64,000 bases of DNA, taken from the NCBI RefSeq assembly GCF_001680005.1, contig NC_033565.1, positions 1,159,501 to 1,223,500 on the forward strand, read 5' to 3'. This DNA is from Plasmodium coatneyi (Eukaryota > Apicomplexa > Aconoidasida > Haemosporida > Plasmodiidae). Shown piece by piece: positions 22,161-32,074 of the stretch. Under the pieces are notes generated by a model. The model did not search any database, was not told the DNA's origin, and worked only from the letters and a program-made list of their open reading frames with translations. How positions within the stretch are numbered: position 1 is the stretch's first letter; every line of letters starts with the position of its first letter. Both the position numbers and the translations under genes were made by a program.

Positions 22161-23172
22161 TCAGGAGAAATATTGTACAGTGTATAACAGAGGAACGTTG
22201 AAATGGGGGCAAGACGCGCGTAAGCATATACGCAGTGCAGCTGAAAAAAGTTCACGCTGTGTATTACCTAAAGGTGTGTACTGCTATTAGGAAGGACCAA
22301 GAAATATCGCTTAAAGAGCAATCTACAATACGCAATTTGTAGGAGGAGGCTTCTTTTTTATTTTACCTTTTGGAATCTGTTTGTATTTTTTAACATAAAA
22401 AAAGGAAGGAATCTATTACACCATTCTACTTTCCTTTCTTCCTTCCTTCCATGGAATTTACACTTTTTGCATTTTTAAAAAAAAAAAAGAAAGGAGAACC
22501 TACCATTCTTTTATTTTCTTTCCTTTTTAAAAAAAAAAATGTACCTACTACCGGCTCTATTTTTTTACTTTCTACTGGGATTTACGTACACTTTAAGAAA
22601 AAGAAATGAACTTACGAGCATTCAACACTCCTTCTTTTCTTCCTTCCTCCTTAGGATTTATTTGCACCCTAAAAAAAACATACCGTAAGAATGAAAAAAA
22701 GAACTCACCATCATCATATTTTCTTCCTTTCCTGCTTCCTTTAGGATTTATTGCACTTTAGAAAAAAAAGATAAACCTCCTACCATTCTACTCTCCTTCC
22801 TCTATCCCTTTTCTAAAAAAAGAAAGAAGAACGTATCATTATTCTATTCTTCCTTTCTTCGTTCTCTTGGGATTTATTTACACTTTAAAAAAAAAAAAAA
22901 AAAATAGCCGCCCCAACAGTTCGCTGCACATCGGAGCGGGAAGAAAGCGAACCTACCTATATGACCCAAGCGGATGCGAACAGGTGTGAATATATGCGCA
23001 CCTTTTCGAGTAGTTGCCAGCTCATCCGAACGAAGGAGCGACTTAGTCCGACGACTTTCACGCGAGAGAACTTCCTGCGAAGCACTTCCCGTAGTCCCCG
23101 TCCCGTTGACGCCATTCTACAGGTTAGTGAAGTGGCTAAGCGCACACTGCCCAGCGGGAAAGCGTGGCCCCC
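22161..23172. other. spacer: repeated A-tract/pyrimidine units, then glutathione synthetase 5' region
   Basis: From about 22,390 to 22,900 there are roughly six loose 70-80-bp units. Each has a GGATTTA(T)TTGCACTTT-like core, an A-run, and a CCTACCATTCTATTTTCCTT-like block. The plan resembles 11,100-11,700 upstream of SICAvar. From about 22,905 composition shifts abruptly to core-like GC levels, and this part is probably the 5' UTR/promoter of the next gene. Confidence 0.6.
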
Positions 23173-25122
23173 ATGGAGAGCGACCTAGAGAGCAGAGTGA
23201 ACCACTTCTACGAAGTGGTGCGGAGGGAAATCCTAAATTTCTTCACAGAGAAGAAAGACAATAACCAGTACCTAAGTTACGCACGGATACAACTGTTAAT
23301 ACAAGACCTGATGGACTATCTAAATAATGGTGCATTCTACACCTTCACGAAAGCGTCCCAAGGGGAAGGCAACACCATGTACCTCCAGGATCCTAAGTTC
23401 TTCGCATTTTCCATGATCCCACAGAAGCTAAGTCGAAATATCCTACAGCTTTGTCAGCAGTGCACACTGCTTCACGCTGAATTGTTCGATAACATCGTTT
23501 GTGATATGCCATTTTTATTAAGCCTGTTTGAAGGGATAAAACACTACGATGAGTTCTGTGGCAGGTTGATTGGTATTTGCGAGAGGGTCTATTTGAGTAT
23601 GGAGGACCCAGGGCGAGATATAAAAAACGACATACGGTGCGTTATTGGCAGATCCGACTATATGTTGGACAGCAGACAAGACGAACGAAACGGACAGAAT
23701 GGAAAAAACGAAGGAAACTGCCACGTGAAGCAAGTCGAGTACAACACCATTTCGGTGGCATTAGGGAACTTGTCGACCGTCCTGTTCGAGGCGCACAAGA
23801 ATATGCTGAAGCAGATTTACCGGGAGTACTTTCCCTTCAAGGGGGAGGGTCAAGCGCAAGGGCATCGGGCCGGAGGAGGAGGATATTCCCTAACCGACGT
23901 GGGCTCCATCCTGGAGAGGAAATTTAAAAATGACTTCCTCGAGGGAACACTCACATGCTTGAAGAAGTGCCACGAGGCTTACCTCACCGAAACACAACCG
24001 TTGCAAGGACAGAACAAAACGATAATCCTTTCCATTCTACACAATGGGGATCTTAACCTTTTCGATAAATATAGGACCAAGTATGAGTTAAATAAAATGG
24101 ACATAACGCTCAAGTTCTTAACCTTAAAAGAGCTAGAACTTTTTTATGAAAAAAAAAAAATTTTTTTAAATTACCCACACGAGACGTTAGAAGAGACATT
24201 AAAAAGGGTGAAGGAATGTCAAGGGGACCTCCATAAGGAGAAGTTTGCTCCAGGGAAACTCCTTCTCGATTTGAATACGGAAGAGTATGACCCATCTGGG
24301 GGAAAGTGCCCCAATTATAAGCAGCACGTGTTTGAAGTCAGCGTGGTGTATTTCCGCTCACTGTACTCACCAGATCACTTTAATGAGACCATTTGGCATG
24401 TGAGGGAGTTACTCGAATTCAGTGACGCTGTAAAGATACCATGCCTGCCTTACCAGCTAGTGGGATTCAAACGAATACAAATGATCCTCCTTGATGAGTC
24501 CATCCTAAAACGCTACCTGTCTCTAGACTTAAACAAGATGAGAAAATCAGAAAAGCAAATACAACATGATATGAAGCTCCTACAGAAAACATTCGCCCTG
24601 CAGGTTGATCCTTCACTGAGCGAAAATGAGCACATCGTTTCGCAGGCCATTCGGGAGGAACACAATTATTTGCTCAAGCCGCAGAGGGAAGGAGGAAAAA
24701 ACAACTTACACGGTAGAGATATTAGGGAAAAGCTTATGCTTTACTATAAACCGGAGCAACGGGATAAGCTTTCCTTTTATGTCCTCATGCAGAAGTTGTT
24801 TCCGACTCCATTTACTGCAGTGCATTGCAGGACGAGGTTGCGCCCAATTGGGGAGGGCGCTAGTGATGCGTCCCACACAGAGAAGGAAAAAGTGGGAGGA
24901 AATATCTCCTGCGTCCAATGTGCGAACAAATCCGACGTCCTTGAATTCTCTCCTGAGCAATCCATCACCGAAATTGGCCTTTTCCACAATTTTGTGTTTT
25001 GCAAAAATGTGAACCTGCTGAATGAACAGAAGGGGTACCTGATACGGACGAAGAGCGCCACGGAGAACGAGGGCGGTGCCATGTGCGGCATCTCCAGCAT
25101 GGACTCCTTCTTCTTGGTGTGA
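23173..25122 (+). CDS. glutathione synthetase (eukaryotic type)
   Basis: Ligates gamma-glutamylcysteine and glycine with ATP, the second step of glutathione synthesis; expected in the cytosol. The single exon gives 649 residues from ATG 23173, close to what I recall for Plasmodium (eukaryotic forms are otherwise nearer 480). Family signatures: LLHAELFDNIVCDMPFLLSLF near the N terminus, YFRSLYSPDHF in the middle, the Gly-rich ATP-grasp loop YLLKPQREGGKNNLHG, and the C-terminal YLIRTKSATENEGGAMCGI. Parasite-type low-complexity inserts occur (an Asn/Gly/Asp-rich one around residues 155-175, a Gly-rich one near 230-240). The Gly-rich loop has Lys where many relatives have a third Gly (REGGKNN versus REGGGNN). 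The upstream in-frame GTG at 23164 is not used as a start here because ATG follows nine bases later. It is the first core gene to the right of the telomere-like array. Confidence 0.93.
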   Translation: MESDLESRVNHFYEVVRREILNFFTEKKDNNQYLSYARIQLLIQDLMDYLNNGAFYTFTKASQGEGNTMYLQDPKFFAFSMIPQKLSRNILQLCQQCTLLHAELFDNIVCDMPFLLSLFEGIKHYDEFCGRLIGICERVYLSMEDPGRDIKNDIRCVIGRSDYMLDSRQDERNGQNGKNEGNCHVKQVEYNTISVALGNLSTVLFEAHKNMLKQIYREYFPFKGEGQAQGHRAGGGGYSLTDVGSILERKFKNDFLEGTLTCLKKCHEAYLTETQPLQGQNKTIILSILHNGDLNLFDKYRTKYELNKMDITLKFLTLKELELFYEKKKIFLNYPHETLEETLKRVKECQGDLHKEKFAPGKLLLDLNTEEYDPSGGKCPNYKQHVFEVSVVYFRSLYSPDHFNETIWHVRELLEFSDAVKIPCLPYQLVGFKRIQMILLDESILKRYLSLDLNKMRKSEKQIQHDMKLLQKTFALQVDPSLSENEHIVSQAIREEHNYLLKPQREGGKNNLHGRDIREKLMLYYKPEQRDKLSFYVLMQKLFPTPFTAVHCRTRLRPIGEGASDASHTEKEKVGGNISCVQCANKSDVLEFSPEQSITEIGLFHNFVFCKNVNLLNEQKGYLIRTKSATENEGGAMCGISSMDSFFLV

Positions 25123-25544
25123 CAAGGTTAGCACGTTTATCGGGTTACCAGTTTATCGGTCAGCAGTTTCGCAATTAACCGCGGACCGACGTGGCAGAAT
25201 TACAAAAAAAGGAGTGCAGCCGCATACATGCTTCTCCGCTTCAAGCTGCTAATTTTTGTCGCCCCAAACAGCGCGTGCACAATAGGTAGCGGTAGTGTGG
25301 CGCGCCGCCCACTTGCCCGCCTATCCATTTACCCTTTTGTGTTTATTTTTATTTTATTTTTCCTGCGGCAATTTTGTGAATATACCATATGACCGTCCGT
25401 GTGGCTTGGCCGCCTGCTCGACTGCCTTGTGGGAGGAGAAGCGCAGCTGTGTACACCCATCTTTTCTCATCTGCCATTTTCTTCTCTTCTTTCCGCTTCT
25501 TCGTTCCTCTTCTGCGTTTCACCTCCCTACCGCAAGCGGTCAAA
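25123..25544. other. intergenic region, tandem genes
   Basis: Lies between the glutathione synthetase stop and the next plus-strand start. It has a T-rich stretch near 25,340-25,365 and a CTTCTCTTCTTTCCGCTTC tract just before the next ATG. No other feature seen. Confidence 0.5.
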
Positions 25545-26085
25545 ATGCTTTCCGTGCTGAGGAACACTCTCCGAAACGCAAAACCTTTGCGTAACTTTAA
25601 ATTGTTTTTACGAGAAGAGGACTACTACTCCCCTGGGGAGGAACAAACGGCACTTCGGGCCACTACACTTAACTCCGATTATGGATCCCTCCATGCGAAT
25701 GTATTTTTTAACGACGTGAGCATATTAGTGGAGGATCCGCGCATGACGGAGAAGAACAGCACGCTGCTGTTTAATAAAGTTCGAAATGATAAGCGGCACA
25801 GAAAACGGGCCTTCCAGAAAAGGGGCTACTGGAAGAAGATGCACTACTTCACGCGCAAGGCCAACATGATGAGGTGGGCCACGCAGGACGCACCATCCTA
25901 CAGACGTGTGCATGCGACTGTACATATGACTATACATACGATTGTGCATGCAGTTGTTCGTGCAGTTTTGTGTGTGTGTACACACATGCGCCGCTTCACA
26001 TCCCTGCAGCTTCGCCTTCAAGATGCAAAATATCGATTACGAAAAAATGAAGAAACTGAAAAGGGGGGAAGTTTATTCCACATAG
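25545..26085 (+). CDS. small basic protein, unknown function (two exons)
   Basis: I do not recognise a named family. The first exon, from ATG 25545 (CAAAATGC), encodes MLSVLRNTLRNAKPLRNFKL, a basic, Ser/Arg-containing N terminus compatible with mitochondrial targeting. A middle region follows, then a very basic stretch (RNDKRHRKRAFQKRGYWKKM). A second exon ends NIDYEKMKKLKRGEVYST before TAG 26083-26085. The intron is inferred because TG/CA-rich microsatellite-like DNA (25,908-25,990) interrupts the frame. The joint is uncertain: donor 25908 with acceptor 26022 is in phase, while the stronger CCCTGCAG acceptor at 26009 needs a donor at 25875 (GAG/GTGGGC). The composition would fit a small mitochondrial ribosomal protein, but nothing seen proves it. 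Confidence 0.65.
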
Positions 26086-26190
26086 GGACAGAGGACCGGA
26101 CACCCGTTGCAGGAGATGCAACTCCCATCCTATTTGTTTTCACCATTAGCATGTCTGCGTAATTTTTTTTTTTTTTTTTTTTCCTCCATC

Positions 26191-27071
26191 TTATGACTGC
26201 GGGATGGCTACTTTCCTTTGGTTGGTGTGCACTTCCAGCTGCGAAATGATATGTCAGTGGGGAAGAAAAAAAAAACGTCTATAAATACGCACAATGGTGT
26301 GTATGCCTCTCTAATGTGTAACGGAAAGGGGAGGCACGGAACATGGACCACATAGCATGAAGCACATCGCCGTGAAGACCATCTGCGCACAGGGTCCATC
26401 CATTCTTACGTCACTAAAGAGCTTCTTCAGTTTCTCCTCCGAGTTGCTGATGACCTTCTTCCTGCTTTCGCTGCAAAGGGGAGGGAGGTAGGCAGCATTT
26501 GCTTGGCTACTCATTTGCAACACGCCCTGCACACATATACGGGTGGGCACAATTCACCCTGCGGATATGCCGCCAACCGTGCTTACATTTCCCCTGTGAT
26601 GTAGTGAATTCTCCTCGTGATGGTATCGTAGCATTTATTCTTTTCCTCGCGAACTAAAATCAAACCGACCAGCTTGTGCAACACGGCATCGTCCTCCAAG
26701 TTTTTAACCTCCTGTGAGATGGATGCACGGAAAAGGAAGGTCCGCATGTGTTCTTATTCTAGGGCTACAACGCCCATACCTGCGCAACTATGTGGGCACA
26801 TGGGTAGACGGACGGCCTTGTCCTACCTCCAGGAGAATTTCATTTTCCACCTTCTGCGTGATCAGTTCCTCCAGCTGGGCGTTCAGCTTCTCGCAGCCTT
26901 AAAAAGGGGGGGATAAAAAGAAAAATAATGGTAAAAGATTGGTAAAAGAGCGGTAAAAGAACCCCCGGTTCATGCCCTTCCTCGTGACTGCAAACTGCGT
27001 CGCACTCCGGACGTACTTGTCTTCAAGGTGTTTATCTCCTTCACTATTTTGGTCACTTTATCTTGCGACAT
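26191..27071 (-). CDS. PFDN6: prefoldin subunit 6 (five exons)
   Basis: Beta-class subunit of the hexameric prefoldin chaperone, which passes nascent actin and tubulin to the TRiC chaperonin in the cytosol. Exons: 27071-27017, 26897-26827, 26711-26587, 26470-26410, 26238-26191. All phases match and total 119 residues, the normal size for this subunit (about 115-130). The protein is two coiled-coil helices (start MSQDKVTKIVKEINTLKT; end KKVISNSEEKLKKLFSD) around the conserved centre VLHKLVGLILVREEKNKC and RRIHYITGE. The last exon gives LEVHTNQRKVAIPQS. Splice sites are canonical (for example GAC/GTAAGA, TTTCGCAG). Reading through the last intron would instead give a false C terminus rich in Met/Cys. 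It runs convergently with the small gene at 25,545-26,085. Confidence 0.92.
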
Positions 27072-27833
27072 GGTGTGTGTTTGCGGGTGGGAAAAGGAAA
27101 CTAGCTGGAAGGTACTACACGCGCCTTTTTTTTTTCTGGCTAGGACGACTCTCTCCCTGGCGAGATGCTTCCTCACAGTGCACAACTGAGACTTTCTTTT
27201 CACCGACTGAGTTGCTCAATCTGCTGCGCCTAATTAGGCATAAACCACAGCAAGGTACATGTGAAAGCTGCGGCGGACGGGAAAAAAAAAAAAGCTTGTC
27301 GAGAAGGTTTCGGTCGGTTGGTCTCTACGCCGGTGGGCGGGAAAGGGGACTTTTTAAAAATTGCAAAAAAGGGGGAGAACTTACCAAAATGGGGGGAAGT
27401 ATTAAAAAGGAAAGAGAATTTACCAAGGTGGGGAGAGGCCCCAAAAAGTTACACAAAATTGCAAAAAATGTAGCGCCTTTTTTTTTTTTCGCGGATAAAA
27501 AAAGCGGGGCACACAAATAGGGGGGGCACAAAAAAAAATGGCAAAAGCGTGGTGGCCATTTCTGCTTCAGTGCAAAATTAGCCACTTTTAAAAAAGGCAA
27601 TGCGCTGGAAATGGCGCGTTGCTAATGAGTTACGCACGCCCGACGGGGGACCGCAACGGGTCGTTGTATGAGCGGGGATAGGGTGTGGCGATATTGTTTC
27701 ACATATTCTCTCTCTACTGAGCGTGCAAGAAGTGATGACCATGGCTGGCTCTGCCAACGCCTGTTTTGGTTTCCGCCGGGGAGGCATACACTTCCTCTAC
27801 CTTTACCGTACGCTTCGCTGGTCGCTTCTACCG
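27072..27833. other. intergenic region with A-tracts
   Basis: Lies between two minus-strand genes: the 3' end of the helical-repeat gene and the 5' end of prefoldin 6. It contains loose 27-30-bp repeats of GAATTTACCAAGGTGGGG type at 27,377-27,440. Two open minus-strand frames at 27,578-27,888 have no recognisable motif or good splice link and are not called. Confidence 0.5.
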
Positions 27834-29807
27834 TCACGCCCACGGCCTGCCCAGGCAAATATCGACGTAGTAGGGAAAAACGAAGCACTCGTTGGTAAGG
27901 ACGAATTCTTTTTTTTTTTTTTTTTTGATTAAACCAATGGTTGCGTTAATTTCCGCGTGAATTTGGGACGACACATGCTGCTTCAAGTGCGTACAATTCA
28001 TGTAGTTAAAATTGCCCATGAGAAAGTGGAAGAAATTTAAGTTTGTCCTTTTTAGTTGGGCGAGCATGTTGTGCAAATGTAGGTATGTGTAAACCACACA
28101 GAGGAGGTGGGCATTTTGCACGGACAGCAGTTGCAGCGCTCTTCTGCCTTTGTTCACGTTTTGGGGTACTTCCGTTGAGGCGTCTTCTGTGCCATCCCAC
28201 AGTTGCAACATCAGACTGTCAAACAAAGCACCGTAGTAGGTGATATCCCCTTGGCCATTTAAAATGAGAGAAAACAACAAACTTATTATCGTCTTGACTG
28301 TTATGTTATCCTCCTCAACGGGAAAAAAAAATTTTTTTTTTTTTTTGGGAAAATATTTTTCAAACAACTTATCCAGGAAAAAAACATCTGCATGTTTATT
28401 CTCGTAAAAGAAATTTAATTTGGACAGAACAATATAAATTGTGGCTATGCTAAATTTGGTGTAATTGCTCAACCGTCTTTTCTCCTTTGTTACGAGTGTT
28501 CGTACCAACTCGGAGACGCACATTTGATTGTCTTCATTTATATTACTTTCCTCATCCGTCACGTGCACTTCAAACCTTTTTGTTGTGGGTATCGCTAGAT
28601 AGTTACTAACTGCAGAGAGGAACATACAGACTTCCTTTTCGTTATACGTTGTGAATAGCTTCCTCTTTACTTCGCATAGGAGGACGCGAAGCAGCTCGTT
28701 GTTGCAGTAATTGTAGCAGCTGAGTGTGTGCAAAAGGATTAACTCGTACTTATTGTGCAGGTTGAATATAGAAGCGCGGTCATCCGTTCGTGATGGGGAA
28801 GCAGCAGTGAGGGGAATGTTGCTCCTCCGTGGTGTACGTTCGTTTGCCTTGTAGTCACATGGTGAATTCGTTTCGCATTCGACCGAGTTGTCTGTTTTGA
28901 TCCTCCTTTTGGTGCCCCCTACGCTGATAGTATTTCCCCAATTGGAAGTTTCCCCCCCTTTGGATATCTCCAAAACCCGCTGCGCAATGTGACTTATCAA
29001 GCTAGCCACTCTGCACTTTTCGTAACCATACCTATGCATGGAGTGCAGCACAATTGTCATTTGGCCCAGGGAGAAATTCTTGTACCTGTTCACAACGTAG
29101 AAGTGGAAGACGTCACTGGTTAGGCGGCGAGCTGAACTGACGTACTGGTCGGCGTAGCGATCGGCGTGATCCCCCTGGGGTATGACCTTATGTAGACTAT
29201 TCAAAATGATGCAAACGCTTTTCGAATTGAGGGAGTAAAACAAGGTGTTCTTTTCCCCCTTGCTGAGCCGCTGTATTATCAGTTGGTATAATTGTGCATT
29301 CCGGATGGAACACTTGGCCGTTACGTCTAGCAACAGGGTGACGTCCTGTTCATTCATGAGGTGCACATATGGTTGGAAGAATCCCACAAAGGTGGTTATC
29401 AGCTTCCGTAAGTGTCCTCTCTTCTTTTCCTCCTTCACATGGGTGAGGGTGTTCACTAGCCCCTTCAGGATTAGGACGTAGCTTTGGCTGTTGTATATGT
29501 CTTCTCGGAACATTCGCTCAACGGAGTGACTTACGGTTACTGCTTCGCGGTACAGCCGCTCACCGGGTGGCAATTCACCGGGTGGCAGCTCACCAGGTGG
29601 TAAGTCACCATGAGGATGCTCACTCAGCGTCGCTGCGCCTGGGGCCATCTCCCTGTGCACCTTTGCAGGCACCCCCTTTTTGCCTTGGCTTCTTTTGTAA
29701 AACTCGTATGATAGCATCTTAAGCGAATCCAATTTATCGCGTCTGCACGTTAACGTGCTGTACACCCTCTCCCTCCCCAACAGTAGCAACCGCGCTGTTC
29801 TTATCAT
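27834..29807 (-). CDS. putative mitochondrial helical-repeat (HPR/RAP-type) protein
   Basis: Single open frame of 657 residues. The N terminus MIRTARLLLLGRERVYSTL is Arg/Leu/Ser-rich without acids, typical of mitochondrial import. A Pro-rich three-copy GELPP repeat follows at about residues 68-83. The rest is alpha-helical repeats about 35-40 residues long with patterns such as SVCIILNSLHKV and LGQMTIVLHSMHRYGYEK. This resembles the heptatricopeptide-repeat proteins that in apicomplexans often carry a C-terminal RAP domain and act on fragmented mitochondrial rRNA. A Lys run precedes the C terminus ECFVFPYYVDICLGRPWA. That end looks like the start of a RAP domain, but the remainder is missing or lies in an exon I cannot find. 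The family assignment is inference from pattern only. Confidence 0.65.
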   Translation of the reverse strand: MIRTARLLLLGRERVYSTLTCRRDKLDSLKMLSYEFYKRSQGKKGVPAKVHREMAPGAATLSEHPHGDLPPGELPPGELPPGERLYREAVTVSHSVERMFREDIYNSQSYVLILKGLVNTLTHVKEEKKRGHLRKLITTFVGFFQPYVHLMNEQDVTLLLDVTAKCSIRNAQLYQLIIQRLSKGEKNTLFYSLNSKSVCIILNSLHKVIPQGDHADRYADQYVSSARRLTSDVFHFYVVNRYKNFSLGQMTIVLHSMHRYGYEKCRVASLISHIAQRVLEISKGGETSNWGNTISVGGTKRRIKTDNSVECETNSPCDYKANERTPRRSNIPLTAASPSRTDDRASIFNLHNKYELILLHTLSCYNYCNNELLRVLLCEVKRKLFTTYNEKEVCMFLSAVSNYLAIPTTKRFEVHVTDEESNINEDNQMCVSELVRTLVTKEKRRLSNYTKFSIATIYIVLSKLNFFYENKHADVFFLDKLFEKYFPKKKKKFFFPVEEDNITVKTIISLLFSLILNGQGDITYYGALFDSLMLQLWDGTEDASTEVPQNVNKGRRALQLLSVQNAHLLCVVYTYLHLHNMLAQLKRTNLNFFHFLMGNFNYMNCTHLKQHVSSQIHAEINATIGLIKKKKKKEFVLTNECFVFPYYVDICLGRPWA

Positions 29808-30036
29808 TTTGCTTTACTTAACTTTCACCCGTTCACCCGTTTATCCTTCCCCCCTCCCTATTGCTACACGCAACACTCAGCAGATGCGCACCCCTTTAAG
29901 ATGGACGTACGACGTTGCCCTTCATCCTCCATTTCCTTCTACAGAAGCTGCTCATCAAACGTGGGCAACTTCGTTGTTCCTCCCCCACGCTGGTCGCTTA
30001 GCGTCGGCTACCTATGCATTAACCTATACAGTTCAT

Positions 30037-30069
<33 letters not shown>

Positions 30070-31526
30070 GATCCTTTTCTTCCATTTGAAGAGTGGCTTG
30101 ATGGGGAAAAAAAAAAACATCGAAACGTTGCCGGGGATGCGAACCTAAATATGCCGCTTTGCATGCAAGAAAACCCCTCCCCCAAAAAAGAGAGGGACAC
30201 ACAAACGGGGAGGACATTCATCTAAGTAGTTTATTCCTCCTAATGGATGAAGAACGGCAAATGGGTGACCCTCTGGGTGAGAAGCAAATCTTAACAGGAG
30301 CTAAGTGGAGTATAGAGGAACGCGCTACCCCCGCGGTTTAAACAGGCAATGTTCTTTACACCCACAAGAAAGTGAAGTGGTTGAACGGAGAGCTACAAGG
30401 AAGTTCACCCAAATTGGGAACGCCTCGATCATTAAGCAAGTTGAACTGTTTTCCATTCCCCCTTTCTACAGGAAATTGTCCGGGGGCGTTGGCAACAGGG
30501 GGGACCAACATGTACAAACAGGGAAAGCACAAATGTACACATATATACATATGTGCCTACGTGTGTGGCTTGACTTTCTATTAATGAAGTATCCTACCGA
30601 GGGAGGAGGCCTCCTTCGTTTTGCATTTACACATTGTGGACTCCATTTTGATGCTTGCTGGCGAGCTCACTGAATGATCATTTGTGATCCTCCCCCCTGT
30701 CAAGCGTGTACCGGAAGGCCCAACGCATGTAAGTATGCACAGATATGTGTTCGGTGCCCCTTCGTATTTTTGTGTGCACATTAGGTGAAAATCCCTTGTG
30801 GGGGGGGAAGGAATTCCTTCCAACCATTGAAATATCACCATTATGACTTCCCCCTGATAAGGGGTAACGCACAACCCTTCGTGAATATTTTGAGCCGGTT
30901 GGAATGTACGATGGGGGTTCGTCGCACGAGGGTTCACCATGTGACGGTCACACCTAGTAGAACATGAGAGAAAGGGAAGAGAAGAAAGAACCTAACATCT
31001 GCGCAAGATTAGCAACGAGTATCTTCGCAGGTTGCAATTGTGTATGCACCGCGGCCCACACCACTGTACGCGATTCCGCGGTGAAAATTCATTTTTATGG
31101 CAATTTGCTCAGCAAAGGGTGCAATCGCGATGTAAGTCCGACTCTGTAAGTATGCGCATCTGGTGAGGGGCGAACGTAAAGTATGCCGAGATGACACTTT
31201 CAGTCGAGATGGTACCTCCGGGTGGGAACACCATATGTGCGTTGTCACCATTAGCTATGTGCTCCTTGGCACTTGGCGCGTGAGCCATTTTTTTTGCACC
31301 CATGTGGGCACACCGCTACCCCGCGTGCACCGACACTGGGCTCTGTTTTTCACCGACCAAGGGTGGCCACTAGAGGGCACTCAAAACGGGCTCCTCACGA
31401 GCGTAGCGAAAGGGAAGCAAAGTGCATACCGACGTGCATAATGCGATACGGGCACATGCCGGGCTGAGAAAAAAATGGTTTACTGGTCAACAGTGGAGGA
31501 GTGTGAACTGGAAGAAAACGCAAACA

Positions 31527-31557
<31 letters not shown>

Positions 31558-32074
31558 GTGCATACATATTGGTAAACACCAAGGTGATCACAATTGTCAC
31601 AAAATTGTGAACATATTTTATCAACATTAGCTTGTCAACATTTTCAAACGCGTGTTGTCATCCCACTGTAACGTGGCAACTGTCAAAGCGAAGAAGCCAA
31701 ACGGAGAAAGCCAAACGAGGTTAAAATCGGCCGGATATATCAGGAGAGGACCGAGCGCCAACTCCAAAAAAAGGTGTAAAAGCGTTTTTTTTTTTTTTTT
31801 TAACATAGTTGCATTTGTTGAAAAATGTAGATTTGTGTGCCTCGCCACGAAGCAGAAAGTGGTTCGCGCGTGACGCACGTCAACATATTGTTTGAGTGCT
31901 CCCATATCACGCCCCCTTTTTACCCTGCCGTGTTTTCCCCTCAGGAGGAAAGTGAAAAGCCTGCACAGGAAGTGTTCACCCCCCCCTCGAGTGGAAGCCA
32001 CGTGATCAAGCGAATCGCGTAACAGGGAGAACCACCCAACCGCTTACCGCTCACCTATTGATCACCACCCCGGC
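29808..32074. other. divergent intergenic region (2.3 kb)
   Basis: Separates the divergent helical-repeat and inositol-phosphate-synthase genes, so it should hold both promoters. It contains A-tracts at 30,040-30,070, 31,525-31,556 and T-tracts at about 31,783. No tRNA, exon with family motif, or convincing open frame is seen; the many short frames lack homology and codon order. Confidence 0.55.

Noticed and set aside
26311..26409. Met/Cys-rich C terminus for prefoldin 6
   Set aside because: A perfect GTAAGA donor ends the exon at 26410, and an in-phase last exon gives the expected length and end.
27578..27888. Two minus-strand frames after the helical-repeat gene as a missing RAP exon
   Set aside because: Translated sequence shows no RAP hallmark (no IEVDG-H pattern).
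30305..31610. Several short frames in the divergent intergenic region
   Set aside because: Overlapping frames on both strands of similar length, no motifs, no conserved start or splice pattern.
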